A DNA stretch of 56,984 nt from Bacteroidales bacterium UBA1756 (GTDB lineage Bacteria > Bacteroidota > Bacteroidia > Bacteroidales > WCHB1-69): NCBI GenBank assembly GCA_002314795.1, contig DCHI01000004.1:443-57426 (forward strand), given 5' to 3'. A model generated the notes under the pieces. The model was not told where the DNA came from, ran no database searches, and saw only the letters and a program-made list of their open reading frames with translations. Made by a program: the position numbers and the translations under genes. Numbering within the stretch: position 1 is the first letter of the stretch; each line of letters begins with the position of its first letter. Shown in pieces: positions 33,864-43,097 of the stretch.

Positions 33864-35039
33864 ATGGAAAAAAAATTGCTTGTTTTCAATCCGGATCACG
33901 ATTTGGCTTTGGCGCACGGGACGAACCATTATGTTTCACCTACTTCTGCACTCGCTTTCGCTGACGATTGTTCCGCCGTGCTGACGTGGCTGATTCCCGA
34001 TGCGTACGTACTTGTGTCGGACTTTCCCTCTCCCGATTTCCAAAATTTCTGTCAGAAATTCCCTCTTAATCCTCATTTTGTACTGAAAACAGACCTTTCT
34101 AATACCGCCATTGAAAAAGTAGTTCCGTGGGGTTGGAACCATAACTTGAAATCGCAGTTGCTAAAGTGTGGCATTCCGGAGAACCGACTCCCTTCGGACG
34201 CGGCCTTGTCGGAAATCCATCGCCTCTCGCACCGACGTACCTCCGTGCGTGCAATGACTTTTCTAAGGGAACACTCCCGTTTTGCATCCGAGTTTCCGGT
34301 GCCCGCGTCTGAATTGGTGGATGAGGCAGCTGTGGCTGAGTTCCTTTCGCATTACGACGCGGCCATCTTCAAAATGCCGTGGTCGGGAAGCGGGCGCGGA
34401 CTGCGGCGTGTGCTGGGAGCTCCGACGACGCACCAAGCGGGTTGGATTCGTCAGTCCATCCGCAAGTACGGTTGCATTATGGCGGAGCCCTTCTACGATG
34501 TGGTACAGGATTTTGCTATGGAGTTCTGGTGTGACGAGAAGGTGACTTTCAGCGGCTATTCCTATTTTAATACGCAAAATGGTGTTTATCAGTCCAATCT
34601 CTTGTATTCTGATGCTGAGATTGAAAGAATGTTGTCGGAGTGGGTTTCCACTATGGTTTTGGAAGAGTGCCGCACCTTGCTGACGCGTTTTCTTCAAGAA
34701 GAAATTGCACCTTATTACCACGGATGTATCGGGGTGGATATGTTTATCTATCAGAAAGATAATCAATACTTTATCAATCCGTGTGTGGAAATCAACTTGC
34801 GGATGACGATGGGATACTTGGCAAATGTTTTTGTGAAAAAGTATCTTGCCGAGGGTGCAAAAGGGTTCCTCCGTCTTCGTTATGTGAAGGATGAAGGTGG
34901 TTTGCAGTCGTTGGCGGACACGTATAAAAAAAGCTTTCCATTGGTTGTCTCCGATGGAAAGCTTGTGAGCGGTTTTCTGCCACTGACACCGATAACGAAA
35001 AAAACGCATTATACGGTTTCGGTGGAAGTGGAGGTTTAG
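33864..35039 (+). CDS. ATP-grasp-like protein of unknown function
   Basis: A 391-residue cytoplasmic protein. An N-terminal region opens LLVFNPDHDLALAHGT. The middle and C-terminal parts carry ATP-grasp features: FKMPWSGSGRGL (lysine 170 and a Gly-rich loop), AEPF (E208), GVDMFIY (D292) and CVEINLRMTMG (E309, N311, R313), which fit the ATP- and Mg-binding residues. ATP-grasp enzymes join a carboxylate to an amine or thiol through an acyl phosphate. I know this type only as a conserved Bacteroidetes hypothetical. Substrate and product are unknown. It has its own promoter and ends 4 bases from a convergent SDR gene. Confidence 0.8.
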   Translation: MEKKLLVFNPDHDLALAHGTNHYVSPTSALAFADDCSAVLTWLIPDAYVLVSDFPSPDFQNFCQKFPLNPHFVLKTDLSNTAIEKVVPWGWNHNLKSQLLKCGIPENRLPSDAALSEIHRLSHRRTSVRAMTFLREHSRFASEFPVPASELVDEAAVAEFLSHYDAAIFKMPWSGSGRGLRRVLGAPTTHQAGWIRQSIRKYGCIMAEPFYDVVQDFAMEFWCDEKVTFSGYSYFNTQNGVYQSNLLYSDAEIERMLSEWVSTMVLEECRTLLTRFLQEEIAPYYHGCIGVDMFIYQKDNQYFINPCVEINLRMTMGYLANVFVKKYLAEGAKGFLRLRYVKDEGGLQSLADTYKKSFPLVVSDGKLVSGFLPLTPITKKTHYTVSVEVEV

Positions 35040-35043
35040 ACCC

Positions 35044-35799
35044 TTATTTGTTTCTCGTGATGACGCCGTTGAACTGAGCGGTCGGCGTGACGATGATTTC
35101 GTTCAGGCAAACGTGTGCCGGACGATTGAGGACGAATTCTACGATGTCTGCGATGTCTTTGGCAACAAGCGGGTCGTATCCCTCATAAACTTTGTCGGCA
35201 CGAGCTTGGTCGCCGTGGAAACGGACATTGGAAAATTCTGTTTCGGCTGCCCCAGGCGCAATCATCGTGACCTTGATTCCGTAGGGGAGGAAGTCGGTGC
35301 GCATCGCTTTTGAAAGTGCTAAAACCGCGTGCTTGGTGGCGCAATAGACGCCGCCGCCCATATACACTTCGTGACTGGCCGTGGAACCAAGGTTGATGAT
35401 GTGACCGCTTTTGCGTTCTACCATTTGTGGAGCCACCAGCCGTGTGATGTATAGCAGCCCTTTTATGTTGGTGTCAATCATCCGTTCCCAGTCCTCGAGA
35501 GCGCCTTTGTGTATCGGGTCGAGTTCGACGGCGAGACCGGCGTTATTGACAAGCACATCGATGGGAAGAAATTCTTCCGGAATAGAGCGGATGGCTTCTT
35601 CGCAGGCGGCCTGGTCGCGGACGTCAAAAATGAGTGGCAGAACGGGACACTGCGTGTCGTCTTCGATTTCTTTGCAGAGGGCCACTAATTTGTCCTCACG
35701 ACGAGCCGTCAAAATCAAACGACAATCGGTATGGCTCAAGTTGCGTGCTATGGCTTCTCCGAAACCGGAGGAGGCACCTGTAATCAAAATGTTTCTCAT
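35044..35799 (-). CDS. SDR family oxidoreductase (YdfG-like)
   Basis: A 251-residue classical short-chain dehydrogenase. ITGASSGFGEAIARN is the cofactor site, RREDKL suggests NADP preference, NNAGLA is present, and the catalytic YxxxK is in GGGVYCATKHA with the Ser in LGSTAS. Overall it resembles YdfG, which oxidises L-serine or reduces 3-hydroxy acids and malonic semialdehyde. A heptamer repeat array ends 6 bases before its ATG. It follows trpS on the same strand. Confidence 0.88.
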   Translation of the reverse strand: MRNILITGASSGFGEAIARNLSHTDCRLILTARREDKLVALCKEIEDDTQCPVLPLIFDVRDQAACEEAIRSIPEEFLPIDVLVNNAGLAVELDPIHKGALEDWERMIDTNIKGLLYITRLVAPQMVERKSGHIINLGSTASHEVYMGGGVYCATKHAVLALSKAMRTDFLPYGIKVTMIAPGAAETEFSNVRFHGDQARADKVYEGYDPLVAKDIADIVEFVLNRPAHVCLNEIIVTPTAQFNGVITRNK

Positions 35800-35805
35800 A
35801 TTCTT

Positions 35806-35840
35806 AAAGTCTAAAATCTAAAGTCAAAAGTCTAAATCTT
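35806..35840. repeat. Heptamer tandem repeat between trpS and the SDR gene
   Basis: Five 7-base units on the plus strand: AAAGTCT, AAAATCT, AAAGTCA, AAAGTCT, AAATCTT. The array fills the gap and includes the last trpS codons and stop. It has the same period as the arrays at 4-59 and 51632-51701 but a different sequence. Confidence 0.8.
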
Positions 35841-36827
35841 CTTAAATCCGATAATTTCTCGAACGTCTCTAACCGTGGGCGCTGCACTTTCGTGGGCGCG
35901 TTCGGCACCGCGGGCAATAACTTTTCTCAGATAGTCGTCGTCGTTTCTGAGTTCCATAATGCGTTCGTGAATGGGTGCGATGAAGGCGGTCATATCGGCG
36001 GCCAATTGCTTTTTCATATCACCGTACCGTACGCGGCATTCGTTGTATTCGGTTTCAAAAAACTGCAAGGTTTCGGGAGCTGATACGGCTCTCATCAAAG
36101 CAAACAGGTTCTCAATGGCTTGCGGCTTCGGTTGGTTCGGCTCGGTCGGACCGCTGTCGGTAACGGCCTTCATCACCTTTTTCTTGATGATTTCCGGAGT
36201 ATCGGACAGATAGACGCAGGAGTTTTCATTGTCCGACTTCGACATTTTGGTAGAACCGTCCAAGCCGGGAATCTTCACTAACTCTTGTCCGAAATTGTAA
36301 GCGACAGGAAGTTTGAAATAATCCACTCCGTACATACTGTTGAACCGTTGGGCAAAGTCGCGAGTCATTTCCAAATGCTGTTCCTGATCTTTTCCAACCG
36401 GCACTTTGTCGGCGCGGTGAACGAGAATGTCAGCGGCCATAAGAATGGGGTAGGAGAGAAGTCCCGCATTCACGTTGTTGGGTTGACGGCGAACTTTTTC
36501 TTTGAAGGAACTAACACGCTGTAATTCACCAACATAAACATTCATTGAAAGTAAAAGACTCAATTCACAAACCTCCGGGAGGTCGCTTTGAATGTAGATG
36601 GTCGCTTTTTCCGGGTCAAGGCCTGCCGCGAGGTAGTCAATCAGCACATTCTTTACGTTTGTGCGAAGGTCGCCGGGCTTGGGATGCGTGGTGAGTGAAT
36701 GGTAGTCCGCAATGAAGAAATAACAGTTGTTCTCTTCTTGCATTTTAATGAAATTCCTTAGTGCTCCGAAATAATTACCGAGGTGGAGAAACCCCGTCGG
36801 TCTGATACCGCTTAATACTTTGTCCAT
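35832..36827 (-). CDS. trpS: Tryptophanyl-tRNA synthetase
   Basis: A 331-residue class I synthetase that charges tRNA-Trp. GIRPTGFLHLGNYFGAL carries the HIGH-type motif (HLGN, about 17-20) and STKMSKSDNEN the KMSKS motif (about 195-199). The length is typical of bacterial TrpRS. Its -7 box is at 36846-36853. Its stop codon lies within the heptamer repeat that leads into the SDR gene, so the two genes may be cotranscribed. Confidence 0.96.
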   Translation of the reverse strand: MDKVLSGIRPTGFLHLGNYFGALRNFIKMQEENNCYFFIADYHSLTTHPKPGDLRTNVKNVLIDYLAAGLDPEKATIYIQSDLPEVCELSLLLSMNVYVGELQRVSSFKEKVRRQPNNVNAGLLSYPILMAADILVHRADKVPVGKDQEQHLEMTRDFAQRFNSMYGVDYFKLPVAYNFGQELVKIPGLDGSTKMSKSDNENSCVYLSDTPEIIKKKVMKAVTDSGPTEPNQPKPQAIENLFALMRAVSAPETLQFFETEYNECRVRYGDMKKQLAADMTAFIAPIHERIMELRNDDDYLRKVIARGAERAHESAAPTVRDVREIIGFKKI

Positions 36828-36845
36828 TTTCTGAATTTAGAGGCG

Positions 36846-36853
36846 CAAAAATA
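36846..36853 (-). promoter_or_regulatory. -7 promoter box for trpS
   Basis: On the minus strand TATTTTTG followed by CGCC, 19 bases before the start at 36827. Confidence 0.7.
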
Positions 36854-36889
36854 CGGCAAAAAAATCACATATCATTCAAAAAAAATTCT

Positions 36890-36897
36890 TATTATTG
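36890..36897 (+). promoter_or_regulatory. Possible -7 box for the large exported protein
   Basis: TATTATTG followed by CCCG, one base off TAnnTTTG and 33 bases before ATG 36931. Confidence 0.55.
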
Positions 36898-36930
36898 CCC
36901 GTTTTTTGCGAATAATAAACATTTTAAAAT

Positions 36931-39393
36931 ATGAAGAAGAATTATACCCTTGTAGTAACTTTTTTCTTGTTGATTTTTAGTAATTTGGCTTTCGGACAAA
37001 CCGAGAATCCGTACTTGGATTTCAATCCGGAACAGTTGAAAAACAACAAAGATTATGTTAGAAATTTCGTGCCCAATAACTTTAAGCACGCCATCCTATA
37101 CTCCTGTATGCAGGATATGGTGAACCTTGCCCGCGCCGAGTATGCTTTCAATCCGGCAATGAAGACTGACGAGAGGTTGGATTCCGCCGCATTGATGCAG
37201 GCACAGTATCAGGCCTCCAAGGAGGAAAAAACCATCGAGAACATTTCCCCTTATCGTACTACGGACCAGCGTCTTCGCAAATATGGTCTCAGTGGACACG
37301 GTGTCGAACTCGCGTCCAAGGCAAAAGCTACGCTCGGTGCCGCCGAATACAGTTACTATGACCTGTGTCTTGAATTGATTAGAGGCATTCTGAAAAATGT
37401 GAAAACTGCAGCCGTCCTTTTGGATAGACAATATACCTACCTGGGTTTCGGCTACGAATTTGATCAATATATGAAGAATGTCTATGTTTCTTACGTTCTG
37501 GCAAATGACCGTGTCTTTAATCCGGGCAAAGTGGTTGGTATGGCAAAAGATCTCCCCTATACTCGTTCTAAAATGGGACTTTTGGGATATGATGACCAAC
37601 TTTGTCGTAAGTGTATGACTGACAAGAATGTAGAAATCCTGTCCGAGTGTCTGTCCGTTAAAGATAACGTGGTTTACTTTTCCCACGATGATTATAAGGC
37701 CCTTCGCCGTGTTATCGGTAAGGAAGGTGATGCTATCGTACTTGATTTCGTTCAACACGACCAGTACAAGTGCGACGGCGCCGATCAGGTAGATCAAGAC
37801 AAACCGAACCACGGTTTTATGACGAAAATCATTACTTACGAGCAGATGCTGGCTGACAATCAAGCTACTGGAAAGAAAACCAGCAAATTGCTTGCTCCTA
37901 TCGCCGAAATTCCCGAAGAACTCCCCGAGAATGCCGATTTTGATATCAATATTATTTTGGTAAAAGACGGAAAGTACGTCTGCCGCAACGTCGTGAAAAA
38001 GAGTGTTGAATGCAAACATTCTGATTATAAGGAAAGTATGTTATTCTTGAAAGATGCCTCTTCTATCAAACCTGCTGGCGAATGGGTTCCTACTGCTGAG
38101 AAAAACACCATCGAAGTTGTCATTCCTTTTGAAGACAAGAAGTTTGATTACACGGCCGCTGACATTGCTCCCTATTTCCAAAATATCAATGAACCTGCAT
38201 TCACCATCGATAAGATTGAGATTGTTGCAACCAATTCCTTGAATTATTTTGGAGACGCAACCGCACAGAAAAACCAGAAACGCCGTGCAGAAAGTATTGC
38301 CAAGGCCTTGAAAGCCCTCTATCCCGATGGAAACATTGAAACTGTTATTTCTTACGATGACAGTTGGGAAGTCTTCAAAAAAGACATTGTTTATGATGAA
38401 GTTTATTATGATTTGTCATTGATGACGAAACAAGAAGTTGCTGCCGCTTTGAAAGCAGATGGCGGAAAAGTGGCTAAACTTTTGGATGCCAAATATTTGA
38501 AAAAACATCGTTTTGCTAAACTGCTTGTTACCATTTCTTATAAAGTGGATGGTGACAACGAGCAAGAATTTGTTGTTACCAAGTTCAACCGTACCGTCGC
38601 CGCTAAAAAGTGGCCTTTGGCAATGGCAATCCAACAATATATGATCAAGCAGGTTGAAAGCAAGAAATACAATTCCCGCGCAGTCGTCGGACAGGAAATC
38701 CCGAATCGCAAGGAGTGTCAGGCACTTCTTATCAACAAGGCGTATATGCAGAATGTAGTTGATGGCGATGTTACGGACAAGAGTGCTCAGGATATGATTG
38801 CTGCTTGCAAGTTGGATCAGACGACGCAAGTGGCTCAGTTCAATAAAGTTATGGCTGAAGTCGCCGCACGCACTCCCTTTGTCGATAACACCGACATCGC
38901 CACCCGCCAGGCCGCTATTGACCGTCTCTATACTTTGGTGCAACTTCCTCAGGAACAGGTGAATAATCTGAATATGGAATTCCAGCTTCAGATTATCGAA
39001 CATTTGAAAAAGCAGCCCGCTACTACCGAAAACATCACTTTGTTGGACAATACTTACTTGAAAGTCAAGGCTATCCGTAATCCTAAGATGTCCTCCTGGC
39101 AGAATGCCTATAAGTTGGCTGCCGTTTTTGTAAATAATGGAGATTACGTTTATGCCGTAAGTCTGATGGAACCTTTCTTGGATGAACCGACCATTTCCAA
39201 TGATTTCCTGTTCTCTTTCGTTTCCCTGGCCGCAGTTCGTGAAGAACTCTATATGAGTGGCAATTTTACGAAGGCCGTTCAGAAAGCTGCTGAAAAAGAT
39301 CCTACCCGCTTGTGCAATCTCTTTGATAAATTGCCGGTTATCATCTTTGATAATCAAGAGGTTAAAAAGGTTCTTTGTAAAACTTGCAAATAG
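36931..39393 (+). CDS. Large exported protein with a CAP-like region
   Basis: An 820-residue protein with a signal peptide (MKKNYTLVVTFFLLIFSNLA, cleavage near FGQ). Residues about 60-200 resemble a divergent CAP/SCP domain: LDSAALMQAQYQAS, GHGVELASKA, LIRGILKN and YLGFGYEF fit its helix and strand pattern, but the classic His/Glu pair is not clear. Residues about 430-500 (KIEIVATNSLNYFGD then RRAESIAKALKALYP) vaguely recall OmpA-C domains. The C-terminal third is helical. It precedes the S46 peptidase by 47 bases and may be cotranscribed with it. No function is assigned. Confidence 0.75.
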   Translation: MKKNYTLVVTFFLLIFSNLAFGQTENPYLDFNPEQLKNNKDYVRNFVPNNFKHAILYSCMQDMVNLARAEYAFNPAMKTDERLDSAALMQAQYQASKEEKTIENISPYRTTDQRLRKYGLSGHGVELASKAKATLGAAEYSYYDLCLELIRGILKNVKTAAVLLDRQYTYLGFGYEFDQYMKNVYVSYVLANDRVFNPGKVVGMAKDLPYTRSKMGLLGYDDQLCRKCMTDKNVEILSECLSVKDNVVYFSHDDYKALRRVIGKEGDAIVLDFVQHDQYKCDGADQVDQDKPNHGFMTKIITYEQMLADNQATGKKTSKLLAPIAEIPEELPENADFDINIILVKDGKYVCRNVVKKSVECKHSDYKESMLFLKDASSIKPAGEWVPTAEKNTIEVVIPFEDKKFDYTAADIAPYFQNINEPAFTIDKIEIVATNSLNYFGDATAQKNQKRRAESIAKALKALYPDGNIETVISYDDSWEVFKKDIVYDEVYYDLSLMTKQEVAAALKADGGKVAKLLDAKYLKKHRFAKLLVTISYKVDGDNEQEFVVTKFNRTVAAKKWPLAMAIQQYMIKQVESKKYNSRAVVGQEIPNRKECQALLINKAYMQNVVDGDVTDKSAQDMIAACKLDQTTQVAQFNKVMAEVAARTPFVDNTDIATRQAAIDRLYTLVQLPQEQVNNLNMEFQLQIIEHLKKQPATTENITLLDNTYLKVKAIRNPKMSSWQNAYKLAAVFVNNGDYVYAVSLMEPFLDEPTISNDFLFSFVSLAAVREELYMSGNFTKAVQKAAEKDPTRLCNLFDKLPVIIFDNQEVKKVLCKTCK

Positions 39394-39440
39394 TCTTTTC
39401 TTCTTAAAAAAAACTTCAAATCACTAATTTATAATTATTT

Positions 39441-41600
39441 ATGAAAAAAATTCTGTTATTATCCATTTGTGCGTTATTTTTTGCACAAGTCTATGCAACC
39501 ACGCCTCCCGATGAGGGAATGTGGCTGCCGATGTTTGTAAAGAATTACAACTATGCAACGATGCAGAAGCTCGGTCTGAAATTGACAGCTGAACAGATGT
39601 ATGACATCAACAATTCGTCTTTGAAAGACGCTATCGTTGAATTGGGAAACGATGGACAGCACTTCTGCACTGGTGAAATCATTTCTCAGAATGGTTTGAT
39701 GCTGACCAACCACCACTGCGGTTACGCTGCTATCGCCGACCACTCTACCGAAGCTCACGACTATTTGAAAGACGGTTTTTGGGCTGCTTCGTACGAAGAA
39801 GAACTCCCCAATCCTGGTTTGACCGCCACTTTCCTCGTCCGTATGGAAGACGTGACTGCCAAGGTTTTGAACGGCATCACCAATGAAACCAAAAAGAGTG
39901 AAAGAGAAAGCAAGGTTGCCAAAGCTATCAAAGAATTGGAACAAGCTACCAGCGAAAACGGTCGTTATACGGTGGCCGTCAAGGATTTCTTTGAAGGAAA
40001 CGAGTATTATATGTTTGTTTACGAAGTTTATCGCGACGTCCGCTTGGTCGGTGCTCCGCCGAGCAGCATCGGTAAGTTCGGTGACGAAACCGACAACTGG
40101 GTATGGCCTCGTCACACCGGCGACTTCTCTATGTTCCGTATTTATACGGCTCCGGACGGTAGCCCGGCTGAATATTCAAAGGACAATGTTCCTATGAAAC
40201 CCAAATATTCCCTCCCCGTCAGTTTGAAGGGAATTGAGTACGGCGACTATGCTATGATCTGGGGTATTCCGGGAAGTACCAGCCGTTTTATGACATCCTA
40301 CGAAATCAACTACACGCTTCGTTGCCAGAACAAACCTATCATTGAAGCTTGTGATGCGATTCTTCCTTCCATCCGTGAGCAAATGAACGCCCGTGACATC
40401 GTCCGTATCAACTATGCTTCCGATTATGCAAGTATGGCTAACACTTGGAAAAACCAGAAAGGTGAATATGCCAGCTTGATTAAGTTGGACATTGCTGGTA
40501 AGAAAGCACAGGAAGAAGCCAAGTTATTGGAATGGATTAATGCTTCTCAAGATCGTAAAGATTTGTATGGCAATCCGTTGGAGAAAATCGAAAAGATTTG
40601 CAAGGAAGCGGATGAAAATGTTATGCGTGCTTTCTTCTATGCGAATTTCTCTTTGATGAATTCTAAAACCACTTTTGCTCCTTATAAAATTTCCGGTCTT
40701 CGTCTCGCTGAAGGTGAAAAAGCATTTGCACCCGAAAAACGAGAAAAACTGCTTGCCAAGTATCAGGAAGTTATGAAGGGAACGGATGTTCTGACGGAAG
40801 AAAAAGTCATTGAAGCCGAACTCAAACTTTGGAAACAACTTCCCGTTGAATATCAACCTGACATCTATACATATATAGATAAGAAGTACAAAGGAAATTT
40901 TGAAGCATTCGCAAAGGCCTGTGTCGAAAATTCTATTTTCGGAACGGAAGCCAATTTCGTGAAATATTTGGACAAACCTTCTCTGAAAGCTCTGGAAAGC
41001 GATCCACTTTACCAATATTTCACTTCCGTCCTCAATCTGATTATCAAATATCAGTCCGCCTATATGGAAATTCAAAACAGGTTTGATACGCCGCGTCGTA
41101 AGTATCTTGCTGCTTTGAAAGATATGCAAAAAGATACGCCTATGTACCCCGATGCCAACTCTACAATGCGTTGCACTTTCGGTACCGTTTGCGATTACTT
41201 TCCTGCTGATGGCGTTCACTATCGTCATTTCACAACGGCTGAAGGTATTCTTCAGAAAGAAATCCCTGGCGATCCGGAATTTGACGTCAATCCTAAGTTG
41301 AAACAATTGATTTTGGATAAGGATTTTGGCAACTATGCGATGAAGGACGGTTCTCTTCCGGTCTGTTTCCTTACCAATAATGATATCACCGGCGGTAACT
41401 CAGGTAGCCCGGTTCTGAATGGAAAAGGTGAACTTATCGGTTGCGCTTTTGATGGAAACATCGAGGCACTTTGCAGTGATATTTTCTTTGATACCGAGTT
41501 GCAACGTTGTATTTGCGTCGATATCCGCTACGTCTTGTTCGTCATTGACAAGTTCGCGGGCGCTCATCGTTTCATCGATGAAATGGAAATCGTCAAATAA
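39441..41600 (+). CDS. S46 family dipeptidyl-peptidase, DPP7-type
   Basis: A 719-residue exported serine peptidase with a signal peptide (MKKILLLSICALFFAQVYA). The triad is visible as H92 in LTNHHCGY, an Asp near residue 229 in HTGDFSMFRIY, and S654 in GGNSGSPVLNG. The residue 18 positions after the serine, which is Arg in the Asp/Glu-specific DPP11 and Gly in DPP7, is Gly here (AFDGN). That predicts DPP7-type release of dipeptides with hydrophobic penultimate residues. S46 enzymes act in the periplasm of peptide-fermenting Bacteroidetes. A terminator follows. Confidence 0.94.
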   Translation: MKKILLLSICALFFAQVYATTPPDEGMWLPMFVKNYNYATMQKLGLKLTAEQMYDINNSSLKDAIVELGNDGQHFCTGEIISQNGLMLTNHHCGYAAIADHSTEAHDYLKDGFWAASYEEELPNPGLTATFLVRMEDVTAKVLNGITNETKKSERESKVAKAIKELEQATSENGRYTVAVKDFFEGNEYYMFVYEVYRDVRLVGAPPSSIGKFGDETDNWVWPRHTGDFSMFRIYTAPDGSPAEYSKDNVPMKPKYSLPVSLKGIEYGDYAMIWGIPGSTSRFMTSYEINYTLRCQNKPIIEACDAILPSIREQMNARDIVRINYASDYASMANTWKNQKGEYASLIKLDIAGKKAQEEAKLLEWINASQDRKDLYGNPLEKIEKICKEADENVMRAFFYANFSLMNSKTTFAPYKISGLRLAEGEKAFAPEKREKLLAKYQEVMKGTDVLTEEKVIEAELKLWKQLPVEYQPDIYTYIDKKYKGNFEAFAKACVENSIFGTEANFVKYLDKPSLKALESDPLYQYFTSVLNLIIKYQSAYMEIQNRFDTPRRKYLAALKDMQKDTPMYPDANSTMRCTFGTVCDYFPADGVHYRHFTTAEGILQKEIPGDPEFDVNPKLKQLILDKDFGNYAMKDGSLPVCFLTNNDITGGNSGSPVLNGKGELIGCAFDGNIEALCSDIFFDTELQRCICVDIRYVLFVIDKFAGAHRFIDEMEIVK

Positions 41601-41620
41601 CAAGTAAACAATATAGTCTT

Positions 41621-41650
41621 AAAGCCGTGGTTCTCCGCGGCTTTTTTTTT
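41621..41650 (+). terminator. Terminator after the S46 peptidase gene
   Basis: AAAGCCGTGG and CCGCGGCTTT pair with one wobble across a 4-base loop, followed by nine or more T. The 205 bases from here to the next -7 box are AT-rich and show no convincing gene. Confidence 0.85.
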
Positions 41651-41855
41651 GTCTTTGTTTCAACAAGGAAGAAAAACTCCGAAAATTTCCTTCCGTTAGC
41701 AAAGAATGGGCATCATAAGAAATGGCAGATTTGAGAGGATAATATGTTTCGTCTTTTCAAATCGGCTATTTTTTTCTTAAAAGATGTCGTTTTTAATCGC
41801 TTGAAAATCAATAAAATATTTTCAAAAAGACTTGACTTTGCCTCCCGTTTCATCT

Positions 41856-41863
41856 TATCTTTG
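41856..41863 (+). promoter_or_regulatory. -7 promoter box for the FISUMP gene
   Basis: TATCTTTG followed by CACG, 22 bases before ATG 41886. Confidence 0.7.
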
Positions 41864-41885
41864 CACGTCTTAAAATTCAAAACAA

Positions 41886-43088
41886 ATGGATGACGGTCAT
41901 TTCCTCTATCAAAAAATCAGAAGCAGGGTGGGTATTTCATTCATAACAATCTGTGTGTTTTCAATATCTTTTTTTTGTGGAGGAATGACGTCTTCATTTG
42001 CTCAGTCCGCTTGTGAAGGTTTTGACTATCAAGGGGTTTATTACGAAGCGGACGTCTATGGTGGACTTTGTTGGATGCGGAGCAATTTGCGTTCGTCTTT
42101 TTATAATGATGGTACGAAAATCCCGTTGGCAGTTACTTATTTGCAAAATGCCGATTATTTGGAACAGGATGGCCGTTTGTACGACTGGACGTCGGCTTCC
42201 CGTGTTTCAGACGCTGCCGAGGTCGGCCCTTTGCAAGGCGTTTGTCCAGACGGCTGGCGCCTCCCCACGTTAGCTGACTTTTCTTCCTTGGTAGCCACTT
42301 GCGGTGCTGAAAAATTACTGTCTCCAACTCGGTGGTTGTCAGGTAATTCCGCAGTTTCTACAGATGCCGGTTTCTTGGCTTACCCGTCGGGTTGGCGAAC
42401 ACCCTCCGGACGTTATGTCGGACAATCGTTGGAAACCTTCTTTTGGACTTCGGACGTGCGTGACACCGGAATTGTTGCTGCGGGCTTTGGTTTTGCGTGT
42501 CCCGAATTGGTAGTCAGGGAGGTGAGTGCGGTGGCGGCCTTGAGTGTCCGTTGCGTGCGTGATGGCGCTGTGCCGATTCCCGATACGTTGTCCGTTACTG
42601 TTACTCCGGACGAATCGCTACTCTATACCTGCGGTGATACGATGGAACTGTCCTATCAAGCCACCGTGACGGGAGCGCGCACGTACACTTTCAAATGGAG
42701 TGTCAATGGGGCCGACAGTGTTTCGCAGACAGGTTCGGTCTTTGTGGCTCGGCTTTGTCCGTCAGCAACTACCACCTATTACGTGAAATGCGAGGCACGT
42801 TGTGTGGAAGACCCGACTCGCGTGCTACGTGACAGCGTCAGTAGCAAACTTAACCCGTTCTACGTTCCGTCGATGACAGTATGCACGGATTGTGAAGCGG
42901 GAAAGGTGATGATTACGAGTGTGTCCAGCGTCTATTCGGCATCGTGGCGTAATGAAGATGAGGAGGTTGTGAGCCGGACAAAAACAACCGGCAGCAAAGT
43001 TTCCCTCGCTGCCGGTACATATCATATTGTTCTTACGAACAGAACGTCCAACTGTCAGGTGACTTTACGCGACATTGTCGTTCCGTAA
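41886..43088 (+). CDS. FISUMP-domain exported protein
   Basis: A 400-residue protein. A long N-region precedes the hydrophobic segment ISFITICVFSISFFCGG, with cleavage likely near SFAQ. Residues about 45-230 match the Fibrobacter succinogenes major paralogous domain: CWMRSNLRSS, GRLYDWTSAS, GVCPDGWRLPT, FFWTSD and the closing LSVRCVRDG. Two Ig-like beta segments follow (about 235-330 and 335-400). The protein ends in a strand-rich segment (AAGTYHIVLTN) but I do not see a clear type IX secretion signal domain. FISUMP proteins are surface or secreted proteins of unknown role. Confidence 0.88.
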   Translation: MDDGHFLYQKIRSRVGISFITICVFSISFFCGGMTSSFAQSACEGFDYQGVYYEADVYGGLCWMRSNLRSSFYNDGTKIPLAVTYLQNADYLEQDGRLYDWTSASRVSDAAEVGPLQGVCPDGWRLPTLADFSSLVATCGAEKLLSPTRWLSGNSAVSTDAGFLAYPSGWRTPSGRYVGQSLETFFWTSDVRDTGIVAAGFGFACPELVVREVSAVAALSVRCVRDGAVPIPDTLSVTVTPDESLLYTCGDTMELSYQATVTGARTYTFKWSVNGADSVSQTGSVFVARLCPSATTTYYVKCEARCVEDPTRVLRDSVSSKLNPFYVPSMTVCTDCEAGKVMITSVSSVYSASWRNEDEEVVSRTKTTGSKVSLAAGTYHIVLTNRTSNCQVTLRDIVVP

Positions 43089-43097
43089 AGTCCTTGA

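Noticed and set aside
37096..39357. Two long minus-strand frames opposite the 820-residue exported protein
   Set aside because: They overlap a well-formed gene with signal peptide and have no recognisable domain or -7 box.
41744..41893. 49-codon plus-strand frame before the FISUMP gene
   Set aside because: It spans the -7 box at 41856-41863 and overlaps the FISUMP start. Its residue content looks like translated AT-rich spacer.
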